From: Paraspadella gotoi
Lineage: Eukaryota; Chaetognatha
Assembly: GCA_051294375.1 (NCBI GenBank)
Contig: CM119270.1
Location: forward strand, 19,223,572-19,287,571
DNA: 64,000 nucleotides
Direction of reading: 5' to 3'
The stretch's first letter is position 1. Each line of letters starts with the position of its first letter. Shown one piece after another: positions 21,342 through 32,357 of the stretch. Made by a program: the position numbers and the translations under genes. Under the pieces are notes generated by a model. The model did not search any database. It was not told the DNA's origin and saw only the letters and a program-made list of their open reading frames with translations.

Positions 21342-22101
21342 TCATGAGATAATTTGACGGCGTCCCATTTGATAATATAAATTTTGTAAAATAGTTAAAC
21401 ATCTATATACACACTGACAATTATTTTTTAAAAAATTTTCATCTAAATGGATATCTAACCCATATTTTTCTACTAATTTTTTTACGCACAAAATCCACTT
21501 TTCATTTGATTTGTTAATTAACTCCAAATTAAGCTTACTTTTAAATAACGCCCTTATTAACATTTGATTAATTAAAAAAACATCCCCATCATAATTTTTA
21601 AAATCCACACAATTTAAAATTTCATAGGAATATGAATACATATGAAATGTGTTTTTAAAACAAAAAAATATTTGGCTAATTTCTAATAATAAAAATGAAA
21701 TGTCCCTAAAATTCCCACCCTCCCACTCTACGTTACAGTAATTTAAGGCGAAACGTAAAAATACTAATTGATTAATGCCTAATTTTTTAATGTCCAGAAT
21801 TGGCAAATGATGATCGAAAGTAAAGAGCTCTTCCTTCTTCTTTCCCAAACTTTCCAAAGCCTGCCCCATCACCTGCGATTCCACCATAATCGTCGATTGT
21901 CTCCAGAAATGATAATTCGTATTTGGTCGCATCAATCAATGTTGATAATCGAGTCACGTGAACGATATTCACGAATGGAAGGCTTGGTTCACTTCCACCA
22001 AGACGTGCAGATTCAACGCCGGTTTATAACGTCATCGGATGTGCGATCAATGACTTCGGATCACTTTCGGAAACAGATCACACACACTATTGGTCCATCA
22101 T
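21342..22101 (-). CDS. Helical protein of unknown function, copy B
   Basis: The last 197 residues are open in one frame (21935-21342). The start region up to ATG 22101 is in other frames because of indels. The C-terminal half is Leu/Phe/Asn-rich with predicted helices, contains EWEGGNFRDISFLLLEISQI and several Cys (NNCQCVYRC), and ends RRQIIS. Copy C at 28267-29015 has the complementary condition: the N-terminal half is open, and the C-terminal half is broken. Together they indicate a protein of about 250 residues. I recognise no family. It lies between the coiled-coil gene and the pPolB-N-like gene. Confidence 0.5.
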
Positions 22102-22242
22102 TGAGTGGTGTTATGCTAGAAAGTTTTAGTTAAAACTATTATTTTTATAATCAAAATATAATAATTTAATTTTCTTTATTATTAATTTTAACCTATTCAC
22201 AATTTAAAAAATTCACATTTCATGAAAAAGTTTTTTATTAAG

Positions 22243-24647
22243 TCACTCCTTTCGAAGGTTTTTTTTGACAGAATCCGGGGAACGTCAAAAAAAGGTTCGC
22301 TCCAGCGTCGTCATTGTCGTCGTCGTTGTCCTCACATCATCCCCTCACCACGTCGCGTTTAACGTAATCCATCAGGTTTCCATAACTAGAACAGCGAGAG
22401 ATATACGTCCCCAAATTTAAGACCACGGTTTTTTGACGTCGGGCAAGGCCGGTTGAAATGATGCAAGGCTGAAAAAGTATTACAAAAAATAGATTAATGT
22501 TAACTGTTATGTCACGTGATAAAAGGTCGACATGTAAATGTATTATTTTATGTCTGCTAAAGACATGAGACAACGAAATAGGAAAAAAAAAATTTACGGC
22601 GAAGCTGACCGTGCCTTGGTTGTCCGTGAAGGGGTTTCCAGAGTAAGACAAGGCGAACAAGAGGGAGTGCGATATTGGAAGACCTTCTCCGCAGTTGGCG
22701 TTCGTATATCTGGTGGCGTTTTTTCGCACATCCCTTAAAAAAAATAAAATAATAGTAAATATCTAATTTTTTAAGAATATAATAGTATTGTTATAAAAAA
22801 TAAATAACTCTAAAAATTAATAAAACTCAACGTCTCAAAATCGGCCGATGTCTTCTTTCAATTCTCGCTGGATACGCGGGCGGTAAGAGGGCTACCAAGC
22901 TCCTGCCTGGACATCTCCAGATGGTACAAATAAGGGGCAATGTTACTACCACTGGCCAAAAGAACCGGAAGACGATGAACGACGACGATGAGAGCATCAT
23001 ATTCGTCTTTTTTCCAGACAAAGTGTGATCTTTTGTTCATCAATGTCGTGTAGCTGTGACGCGGAATGACACCCAGCGACAATTAATTACAAGGAAAATA
23101 AAAAAAATTAGCGATGAGAAAAATCCTCTTTATTTTAATTCATTCATTCATTCATTCATATCACTTACCGAATAGTCTTGACGCGAGTGTACTTGTCCAT
23201 TTTCAATTTTTATCCAGCTCCACGGATATATTCTAAACGAGAAGAAAATTAAATTCATAATATTAACTATCATATATTATGTTTAATGTTTAATAATATA
23301 CACAACAATAAGAAATAAAAATACACGGATAACTTACTTCCTGTCGTCGTCGTTGTTGCCCTTGGATTTTTCTTTTCACACTTGAGCCATTTTTTTTTCT
23401 TAAAAAGCAGCACATAGTTTAAATGCTTGATCTTCTTTAAATTGGCAACCGCCGAGCAGGACAAGTTTCCCGAAAGATCGGCCAAGTTAATTTCACGGAC
23501 GGCGGGTACGCCGAAGAATATTCGTTACGCCCTAGGACTTTGAGTTCGTAATCTCTGGGTATCAGGGAAGCTAACAGAGACAAGAGTTAAACAATCTTGC
23601 TCCGAGATTAATATTTACGACGCCTCTCTTTTTTTCGATAAAATTTTCGGGGTAGCCAGGGATGAAAGACACCGACTTTCTTCTTTCTTTCTTAAAATTG
23701 TACGAAAAAGGATGGTAACATAACGAATAAAGGTCAAGTCGCGCAATGTTTCCAGCCTTTGGAGATGAGAAAAGCTACCGTGAATAGAAAGAGAAAAAAT
23801 GAAATAAAAAAAGATGCCTCGGTGAACAAAAAACACTAAAACAAAACGAAAAAGTCCAATCGTAAATGATTAGCCTGACTCCCAGTTTATTACTACTTGA
23901 AAGTAAATATTTCCATGATGGTATCACAAAACCTCATCAAGTCTGTTCCCAAATTAATGCAATTCCGATTTTGTGTCGTAAAAGAAGGATAAACCAAGGA
24001 ATTGTCGTCAGGATGCAGGTAGGAATACAATATACAAATGTGAACTTTCACAACTGGAAAGCGTCTCAACATTTTTTTAATGTATGTTTTATAATTCCGT
24101 TTTCAGCAGACGCATCAGGGCTATCTTGTAGTCAGCCCTTACCAACTTGGGGACCAAACAAAGACCAGATTTGTACAACGTCCTTATTTTTTGCGACATA
24201 CCATGCCGGGCTGACATAGATACATCTGCACCTCCGACCAACATCATATTCGTTATCTTTTTCTCCTCCTCATGCCTCGCTCTTCTTCTTTCCTTCTGTC
24301 CTCCATTCAACGGGGCAAAGTTAGATGATCGACAGAAACGAACACGCCGGGTTTGACGCCGTGATTTCCCGTTGCTGTCGTTGTCGTCAGCTGGAGCGTT
24401 TCCGCAGCGCCTTTCCAATCTTGCGGGTTCGCAAGCTGCGACTGGCAGCCAAGGTTTGCTGCTCTCGTCCGGCGACGCGGGATGAACCAAGGAGAAGGGA
24501 TTTTCCCGGTTCTCTCACGAAAAGGTATGCGGGAGAATACGGAGGAGAAGAAGGAGGAATTGCCATCGATCTTCGTTTGTCATCATCGTTCATTGTCACG
24601 AGTCATTGTCATCATCTAGTTTTTAAATTCTTCGCTGTCTATATCAT
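22243..24647 (-). pseudogene. pPolB-N-like six-exon gene, copy 1 (indel-damaged)
   Basis: All six exons found in copy 2 (25213-27529) can be traced in the same order with the same donor and acceptor sites, but many 1-bp indels shift the frame, for example in exon 1 (24490-24089) and exon 2 (23836-23340). In this copy the last exon keeps the longer C-terminal frame (SRCSSYGNLMDYVKR), showing that the early stop seen in copy 3 comes from an extra G. Confidence 0.6.
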
Positions 24648-24992
24648 GTTAGAGAAAGGCAAGAAGCCATCTGTGCTTTTTTTTTTAGCACGTGTGCAAA
24701 ATCGTTTATTTTTTATTTACACATGATTTTAAAAATTTCATGCAACATTTTCGGAATCAAACATGTTTTCTCAACTTTCCATTGCCCCGCATACCCCTAA
24801 AATCGGCTATCTAATAATGTTTAAAGCAATTTATAAAAGTTCTTTACAATGATTTATTGGTTAGACATAAAATTTGGTCTAATTCTATGTCAGGAGGGTT
24901 ACGAAGCATCTAAACAAATAATTTTTTAAAAAATATTTATCATTCACGCTCTCTCTTAAATTTATAANNNNNNNNNNNNNNNNNNNNNNNNN

Positions 24993-25075
24993 AACCCGAG
25001 TTTAAACGTCACGGATGTGCGATCAATGACTTTGCACACTTTAGGAAACGGATCCACAAACATTTGGTCAGTCAT
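24993..25075 (-). pseudogene. 5' fragment of the helical gene
   Basis: Matches the first 83 bp of the gene at 28267-29015, from its ATG (25075) to the point where an N gap begins. It sits directly upstream of nothing else of that gene, so it is a truncated copy or a gap artefact. Confidence 0.6.
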
Positions 25076-25212
25076 GGTGGTGTTATTAGAAAGCTTAGTT
25101 AAACTATTATTTTAATAATCAAAAATATAATATTTAATTTCTTTATTAAAATTTTTAACTATTCACAATTTAAAAAATTCACATTTACATGAAGAAGTTA
25201 TCTACATTAAAG

Positions 25213-27529
25213 TCACTCCTTTCGAGGTTTTTTGACGATCCACCGGGAACGTCAAAAGGTTCGTTCACGCATCTCATTGTCGTCGTCGTTTCCTCACCAT
25301 CATCCCTCACGCACGGTGGCGTTTAAGTAATCATACAGGTTACCTCCAAACTAGAACAGCGAGAGATATACGTCCCCCAAATTTAAGACCCACGGTTTTG
25401 GACTCGGCCAAAGGCGGTTGAAATGATGCAGGCTGAAAAAATGTATTAAAAAATAGATTAATGTTAATGTTTATGTCACGTGATAAAAAGGTCAACAATG
25501 TAAATGTATTATTTATATGTCTTAAAGACAAGTGAGACAACAGAATAGGAAAACAAAAATTACCGAAGCTGAACCGTGTCCTTGGTTGTCCGTGCAGGGG
25601 GTTTCCAGTAAGGACAAGGCGAAAAGAGGGAGTGCGATAATGAAGACCTTCTTCGCGTGGCGCTTCGTAATATCGTGCGTTTTGCACTCCTTAAAAAAAA
25701 AAATAATACGTAAATATCTAATTTTTTAAGAATAGAATTATTGTTATAAAAAAATAAATAACTCAATAAATAATAAAAACTCACGTCTCAAATCGGCCAA
25801 TGTCTTCTTTCAGTCCCTGCTGGTACCGGCGGAAGAGGGCTACCAGCTCCTGCCTGGACTCTCCAGATGGTACAAATAAGGGGCAATGTTACTACCACTG
25901 GCCGAAGAACCGGAAGACGAGGACGATGACGACGACGATGAGGCATTATATTTGTCTTTTTTCAAGACAAAGTGTGATCTTTTGTCAATCAATGTCATGT
26001 ACTGCGACAGTGGAATGACCCACGAACTAATTAAAGGAAAATAAAAAAAATTAGCGATGAGAAAAATCTCTTTTTATTATTAATTCATTCATTCATTCAT
26101 TCATTCATTCACTTACCGAATAGTCTTGACGCAATTGTACTTGTCATTTTCAATTTTTATCGCCTCCATGGATAGTAATCTAAACGAGAAGAAAATTAAA
26201 TTCATAATAATAATATCATATATTTAATGTTTAATGTTAATATATACACAACAATAAGAAATAAAAAACACAGATAACTTACTTTCCCTCGTCGTCATCG
26301 TTGCTGCCCTTGGATTTTCTTTTCATCCCGAAATATTGAGCTATTTTTTTTTCTTAAAAAGCAGCAATCGTTTAAATGCTCGATCTTCTTTAAATCGGCA
26401 ACCGCCACGGGACAAGTTTTCGAAAGATCGCCAAAGTTAATTTCGGAGGCGTACCAAAGATATTTGTTAGCCCTGGACTTTGAGTCCGTAATCTCTGGGT
26501 GAAGGGAAGCTAACAGAGACAAGAGTAAACAATCTTGCTCACGAGACTTAATGTTTACGACCGCCTTCTTTTTTTCGATAAATTTCGGGGTAGGGATGAA
26601 AGAACCGACTTTCTTCTTCTTTCTTAAATTGTAGAAAAAGGATGGTAACATACGAATAAAGGTCAAGTCCACATGTTCCAGCCTTTGGAAGATGAGAAAG
26701 CTTCCTGAAAGAAGAGAAAAAATGAAATAAAAAAAAGATTGCCTCGGTGAAAAACAGTAAAATAAACAAAACGAAAAAAGTCAATAGTAAATGATACCTG
26801 ACTCCAGTTTATTTACTATTTGTAAAGTAAATATTTCCATGATGGTATCCAAAACCTCATCCAAGTCTGTTCCCAAATTAATCAATTCCAATTTTGTGTC
26901 GTAAAAGAAGGATACCAAGGAATTGTCGTCAGGATGCAGGTAGGATACCAATATACAAATGTGAACTTTCACAACTGGAACGCGTCTCAACATTTTTTTA
27001 ATGTATGTTTTTAATTGCGTTTTCAGACGCATCAGGGCTATTTTGTAGTTAGCCACTTCCAACTTGGGGACCAAACAAACCGTTTTTACAACGTCCTTAT
27101 ATTTGCAACAACCATCCGGGCTGACAGAATACATCTGACCTCCAACATCATCTTCGTAATCTTTCTCCTCCTCATCCTCCTCTTCTTCTTCCTTCTGTCC
27201 TCCATTCAACGGGGCAAAGTTGATGATCGAAGAACGAACACCGGGTTTGACGGCCGTGATTTCCACGTTGCTGTCGTTGTCGTCAGCTGGGCGTTTCGCA
27301 GCGCCTCCAATTTGCGGCTGCAAGCTGCGACTGCAGCAAGGTTGCTGCTCATCGTCGGCGACGGCGGATGAACCCACAAGGAGAAGGGATTTTCCCGGTT
27401 CTCTCACGAAAGGTATGGGAGAATACGGAGGAGAAGAGGAGGAATTGCCATCATCTTCGTTGTCATCATCTTCATTGTCACGATCATTGTCATCATCTAG
27501 TTTTTAAATCTCTTCGCTGGTCTTATCAT
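25213..27529 (-). CDS. Six-exon gene with a Polinton-type pPolB N-terminal-like region, copy 2
   Basis: Exons: 27529-26798, 26704-26283, 26179-26117, 26026-25785, 25689-25564, 25432-25213; all introns are GT-AG, 64-97 nt. It would encode about 600 residues. Exon 1 has an acidic start (poly-Asp/Glu) and ends with VNKLESG. Exon 2 continues SFLIFQRLEHVDLTF, then SFIPTPKFIEKKKAVVNIKS, CLLLSLLASLHPE, CPVAVADLKKIEHLND. This follows, in order, the SGW..L...I / YIPLP / KAIINIKN.D..CF.WS.LA.LHP / P.....I.KFE.LN signature just upstream of the exonuclease in Polinton/Maverick protein-primed PolB. The downstream exons contain a Ser-run and ELSRQELVALFRRY but no exonuclease or palm motifs, so this is not a polymerase. 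Small frame conflicts remain near 27500 and in exons 4-6. Confidence 0.6.
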
Positions 27530-27856
27530 GGTTTAGAGAAGAAGAAGCCATCTGTTTTTTTTTACACATGTGCAAATCGTTTATTTTTATTTACAATGAT
27601 TTTAAAAATTTCATGCAACATTTTCGAATCTAAACATGTTTTCTCACTTTCCATTCCCCCCATACCCCTAAAATCGCTATCTAATAGTTTATAACAATTA
27701 TAAAGTTCTTTACAATGATTCTATTGGTTAGACATAAATTTGGTCTAATTCTATGTAAGGAAGGGTTACAAGCATTAAAATAATTTTTTCAAAAAATTTA
27801 TCATCAACGCTCTTTCTCCTTAAATTTATAAAAAGAAGAGTCCGCTTCACAAAATG

Positions 27857-28230
27857 CTAAAAAAGATGAATTTTCAATTGTTTGATTAGGTTAATGATGT
27901 CCTGATCTTCTCCATCCTTGGCCCGCAACTCCTCGATCCTTTGCGCCGCGACCTCCATCTTCTTTTCATTTTCAATAAAATTGTTTGACGCCTGAGTAAA
28001 CTCAACAGACTTCTCTTTGCAAGACACACAGGTTGGTTAAAGTTTCAGATCTTCGGGACTGGCTCTCTCTTCTCCAACAAAAGTTTTCTTTACACCTCGA
28101 ATCGACGCCCCTACGTCGGAATAATACTTGCACAGAGAAAAATATACTTTGTCTATGAAAAGCATACTTTTCCCAGAGTTGTGCAAGAATTAAAAAACAG
28201 TTTGATCTCTTCCGGAATTGAGAAGGGCAT
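27857..28230 (-). CDS. Small coiled-coil protein
   Basis: ATG 28230 (MPFSIPEEIKLFFNSCTTL) and TAG 27857-27859 frame a gene of about 120 residues. Two frame conflicts lie in between (near 28150 and 28040), also seen at different places in the other copies, so they are likely sequencing indels. The C-terminal half is a heptad-like helix (SNNFIENEKKMEVAAQRIEE). It is the last gene of the minus-strand cluster, 36 bp downstream of the helical gene. Function unknown. Confidence 0.45.
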
Positions 28231-28266
28231 AATTTGTTTTAACTAAAATGTAAGTTAATTATTTAA

Positions 28267-29015
28267 TCACGAGATAATTTGACGGCGTCCCATTTGATAA
28301 TATAAATTTTGTAAAATAGTTAAACATCTATATACACACTGACAATTATTTTCTAAATAATTTTCATCTAAATGGATATCTAACCATATTTTTCTACTAA
28401 TTTTTTACACAAAATCCACTTTTCATATGATTTGTTAATTAACTCCAAATTAAGCTTACTTTTAAATAACGCCCTTATTGATATTTGATTAATTAAAAAA
28501 TCATCCCATCATAATATTTTTAAATCCACACAATTTAAAATTTCATAGGAATATGAACATATGAAATGTGTTTTTAAAACAAAAAAATATTTGGCTAATT
28601 TCTAATAATAAAAACAAAATGTCCCTAAAATTCCCACCCCCACTCTACGTTACAGTAATTTAAGGCAAAACGTAAAATACTAATTGATTAATGCCTAATT
28701 TTCTAAAGTATGAGAAATATGAGTTCAGATGATAATGTCCATGGCAAATGGTGATCGAAAGTAAAGAGCTCTTCCTTCTTCTTTCCCAAACCTGACCCAT
28801 CACCTGCATCCACCATATCGTCGATTGTCTCCAGATGATAATTGTATCGGTCCATAATCATGTTGATAATCGAGTCCTTGACGATATTCACGATGGAAGG
28901 CTTGGTTCACTTCCACCAAGACGTGAAGAATCAACCCGAGTTTAAACGTCACGGATGTGCGATCAATGACTTCGGACACTTTAGGAAACGGATCCACACA
29001 CATTTGGTCAGTCAT
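28267..29015 (-). CDS. Helical protein of unknown function, copy C
   Basis: The ATG at 29015 begins MTDQMCVDPFPKVSEVI, open for about 50 codons. The frame then shifts near 28880 and again near 28720, where an extra segment of about 25 bp with a stop is present compared with copy B. The C-terminal half is recognisable at the DNA level to the TGA at 28267-28269. See copy B for the C-terminal protein features. The ATG lies about 135 bp after the stop of the upstream pPolB-N-like gene. Confidence 0.45.
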
Positions 29016-29149
29016 GGTGGTGTTATTAGAAAGCTTAGTTAAACAATTATTTTTAATAATCAAAAATATAATATTTAATTTCTTTATTATAATTTTTACC
29101 TATTCACAATTTAAAAAATTCACATTTCATGAAAAAGTTTTTATTAAAG

Positions 29150-30305
29150 TCACTCCTTTCGAGGTTTTTTTGAACATCCGGGAACGTCAAAAGGTTCGTC
29201 TCCAGCGTCGTCATTGTCGTCGTCGTTGTCCTCACATCATCCTCACGCACGTGCGTTTAACGTAAATACCATGCAGGTATTCCAAACTAGAACAGCGAGA
29301 GATATACGTCCCCCAAATTTAAGACCACGGTTTTGGAATCGGCCAAGGTCGGGTTGAAATGATGCAGGCTGAAAAAAGTATTAAAAAATAGATTAATGTT
29401 AATGTTTATGTCACGTGATAAAAAGGTCAACAATGTAAATGTATTATTTATGTCTTTAAAGACAATGAGACAACGAATAGGAAAAAAAAAATTTACCGAA
29501 GCTGAACCGTGTCCTTGGGTTGTCCGTGAGGGGGTTTCCAGTAAGACAAGGCAAACAAAAGGGAGTGCGATATGAAGACCTTTTCCGCGGTGGCGTTCGT
29601 ATATCCGTGCGTTTTGCACATCCTTAAAAAAAAAAAATAATAGTAAATATCTAATTTTTTAAGAATAGAATTATTGTTATAAAAAAATAAATAACTCGAA
29701 TAAATTAATAAAAACTCACGTCTCAAATCGGCCAATGTCTTCTTTCAGTCCCTGCTGGTACCGGCGGAAGAGGGCTACCAGCTCCTGCCTGGACAACTCC
29801 AGATGGTACAAATAAGGGGCAACGTTACTACCACCGGCCGAAGAACCGGAAGACGAGAACGATGACGACGACGATGAGGCATCATATTTGTCTTTTTTCA
29901 AGACAAAGTGTAATCTTTTGTCGATCAATGTCGCGTACTGTGACAGTGGAATGACCCATGAACTAATTAAAGGAAAATAAAAAAAATTAGCGATGAGAAA
30001 AATCTCTTTTTATTATTAATTCATTCATTCATTCATTCATTCATTCATTCACTCACTTACTGAATAGTCTTGACGCGATTGTACTTGTCATTTTCAATTT
30101 TTATCGCCTCCACGGTCAGTAATCTAAACGAGAAGAAAATTAAATTCATAATATTAATATCATGTATTTAATGTTTAATGTTAATATATACACAACAATA
30201 AGAAATAAAAAACACATAACTTACTTTCCCTCGTCGTCGTCGTTGTTGCCCTTGGATTTTCTTTTCATCCCGAAATATTGAGCCAATTTTTTTTCTTAGA
30301 AACCA
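29150..30305 (-). pseudogene. pPolB-N-like gene, copy 3 (5' part missing)
   Basis: Exon 2 tail (to 30236), exon 3 (30123-30061), exon 4 (about 29959-29720), exon 5 and exon 6 are present with good splice sites. The reading frame is open across exons 3-5 (ELSRQELVALFRRYQQ in exon 4). Exon 6 has one extra G in GGGGGAC, producing an early TAG; copies 1 and 2 lack it. The region homologous to the pPolB N-terminal signature is cut off at the 30320-30329 gap. Confidence 0.55.
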
Positions 30306-30452
30306 GCAACTCGGCGCATNNNNNNNNNNTGAGCCAATTTTTTTTTTTAGAAAGCAGCAACTCGGCGCATAATCTTAAATTATGTTTCCTTTAAACGAAT
30401 TGAAAAAAATCTTTAAGTATTTTATTATGATAATAAAATATATATAATTAAA

Positions 30453-30704
30453 TCACCTCAATTTTAAATTTTCCATCTTAAGTTTGTTATTTATTCCTAC
30501 GTGTTGAACAACTTCAACATCGTGAGAATAAATTCCTATTAAATTTCGTTTACAACCTTGCCCCTGACATAATTTATAATAGTTTGTTCTACAAACTGAA
30601 CAATTAGGAATTATTTTTTGTTTTTCATCGCGAATTTTAATCTTTTTAAAACAATCGGTACAAACGACATGTCCATTTTCGCAAACAATTAATTGTGACG
30701 TCAT
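30453..30704 (-). CDS. RING-like zinc-finger protein, short form
   Basis: An 83-residue frame from ATG 30704. It contains C-ENGH-VVC-TDC near the N-terminus and C-SVC 25 residues later, then CQGQGC. This is the second half of a RING (the C-x-H-x-x-C-x-x-C ... C-x-x-C part). The first CxxC pair is absent, so an upstream exon or a lost 5' end is likely. It is head-to-head with glycoprotein C (244 bp apart), the mirror image of the RING/glycoprotein pair at 3.2-3.7 kb. Likely role: ubiquitin ligase or adaptor, if complete. Confidence 0.5.
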   Translation of the reverse strand: MTSQLIVCENGHVVCTDCFKKIKIRDEKQKIIPNCSVCRTNYYKLCQGQGCKRNLIGIYSHDVEVVQHVGINNKLKMENLKLR

Positions 30705-30948
30705 GATGAAAATTTGTCGCTTTGAAAATGTAAAAAATTTGGTTCTCTTTTTATATCCCTGTTAAAAACACTCAAAGACTCAAAAGTCATCGGTTGAGTA
30801 TCCGGTTTTCGTAATCACACAATATTCTCTCTTTTTTTTTTCTAGCGAGATAACTATTATCAAAAAACAAAGTTTTGCCAAGTTTCAGTAACTAATCGAA
30901 GATTTGAAAAGAAATTTCTAATGCTAAAAAATTTCCTAGTAAATTAAA
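30705..30948. promoter_or_regulatory. Divergent intergenic region, RING-like / glycoprotein C
   Basis: Lies between two divergent ATGs. It has a TGACGTCA site over the RING start (near 30696-30704), a TTTTTATATCCC TATA-like stretch, and a T-run. The arrangement repeats that at 3269-3659. Confidence 0.4.
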
Positions 30949-32357
30949 ATGTTAATTTGGACATTAATATTCTTAGTAAAACTCGTTGAGGGTGTGGTGG
31001 AACCGGATCAGGTAATATTAAAAATGTTTTGATGTATTTTTTTACTGCAAAAAAATTTTTAATAAATGTAACACGTATTTAAGATTGTAACCATTGGAAC
31101 GGATTTACCGCTCTTAACACGACCGCCACTATGGTGGACAACAACGACAACAACAAGGATGAAGACGATGGAAACAATGACAAGCATGATGAAGACGACG
31201 AGCGGCACTACCAGGATGATGGCGACAGATACTACGACAAGCAAAAAAGAGACGACAATGACGAAAGAAAGCACGACGCAAACAACTACTAAAACAAACG
31301 CCAGCACCCCACTGAGAAAGTTTGTATAGAGAGACCTCCAGGTTAATATCCCGCTCTTCTCCCCCACCCACCAATCGCCTACACTGAGAAAGCTTGTATA
31401 GAGAGACCTCCAGGTTAATCTCTCGCTCTTCTCCCCCACCCACCAGGGTGCACCCTAGAAGCGTCCGTAACAAAAGAGATCGTGACGGAAGCCACTGTGA
31501 CGGAAGGGAGCACGACGGAAGGGAGCATGACGGAAGGGAGCACGACAGAAAAAAGAACAATGGAAGGGAGCGCCACAAAAAAAAGAACAATTGAAGCGAG
31601 CGAAACCACAATGGAAACAAGGACAATAGAAAAAAGTACGATGGAAGGGAATATAGCATCATCCACAAAAACTACATCTAATTCATTATGGAATACCTCA
31701 ATTGAAACCATGACTATTTCGTTAAAACCGGCGCAAAGCAGACAAGCAGAAAGAATAAATGATAAACGTAAATCAACGATAGAAATTTTTTTTGACATTT
31801 TTAATTCCGGATTAAATATAGGAATTTTCATAATGGTCTTAATAATTTTAAAAAAGATGAGTAACGACATTCAGAATGTAAGTAGAAAAAATCGACCTTA
31901 TCCGCCAAAAAGCACTTCATCAATTGAAAAAAGGGTTAAACAAAGGAACATTAGAAAGTTTGAAAATAAAAGTAACGAGGAACCAAATGATGAAGAAGAC
32001 ATAAAAATAGAGAATGAAATCCCAAAGAGGAAAAAAAAAAGCTTTCACGTCGTTACTAAAAAGAAATAAAAAAAGATATCAAATAACGAACGAAGGTTAC
32101 AACAAGGAAGAATCTACACCATCGTCATCCTCGTCTGAAGATGGATCGACGCCGCCGACTTTGCAATCATTCGGCAAAAAGTCAAACGAAAAAAAAAGGA
32201 TGAAAATAAGGTTGAAATCCTTAGCTTTGACGAAATCAATATCGAAAATCAAAAAGAGGAAACGAAAAAAAATCCGGTTTCACTTTCACCTATAATTTTA
32301 GCCAATGTTCCATTTTTAATCAAAAATCCTAATGCGGAATCTAATTTGTTTGAGTAA
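30949..32357 (+). CDS. Mucin-like single-pass membrane glycoprotein, copy C
   Basis: Exon 1 (30949-31011, 21 codons) is a signal peptide MLIWTLIFLVKLVEG plus VVEPDQ, ending at a GTAATA donor. Exon 2 starts at 31084 (phase 0): IVTIGTD, TRPPLWWTTTT, then a long Thr/Met/Lys-rich region that stops at 31334. After a twice-repeated segment of about 70 bp (31311-31445, perhaps an intron or insertion), a Thr/Glu repeat region (TEGSTTEGSMTEGST) follows to about 31650. A hydrophobic helix lies at about 31785-31850 (FFDIFNSGLNIGIFIMVLII), then a basic tail with NRPYPPKSTSSI. Beyond an A10 run (32031-32040) the tail changes frame, and again near 32190, ending NPNAESNLFE at TAA 32355-32357. It is the most complete member of the family; many potential O-glycosylation sites. 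Function unknown. Confidence 0.6.

Larger units (their letters stand above)
20545..24722. repeat. Repeat unit U1 (complete order, indel-rich)
   Basis: The order is a noncoding leader (CATGCAAC...AAACATGTTTTC), the coiled-coil gene, the helical gene, then the six-exon pPolB-N-like gene, all on the minus strand. U2 (24723-27595) and U3 (27596-30305) repeat this order. U1 differs by very frequent 1-2-bp insertions, so it may be an unpolished or alternative assembly of the same locus. Confidence 0.75.
24723..27595. repeat. Repeat unit U2
   Basis: Starts with the same noncoding leader as U1, then a 25-N gap (24968-24992) replaces the coiled-coil gene and most of the helical gene. Only the first 83 bp of the helical gene remain (24993-25075). 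The pPolB-N-like gene follows complete. Confidence 0.75.
27596..30305. repeat. Repeat unit U3 (truncated at exon 2 of the pPolB-N-like gene)
   Basis: Leader, coiled-coil gene, helical gene and exons 6 to 2 (partial) of the pPolB-N-like gene follow in the same order as U1. The unit stops at a 40-bp segment, TGAGCCAATTTTTTTT to CTCGGCGCAT, that is repeated on both sides of a 10-N gap (30320-30329), a sign of an unresolved join. Confidence 0.75.

Noticed and set aside
25213-27529. Calling this gene a full Polinton DNA polymerase
   Set aside because: Exonuclease and palm motifs are absent and the downstream exons do not resemble PolB; only the N-terminal-type region is supported.
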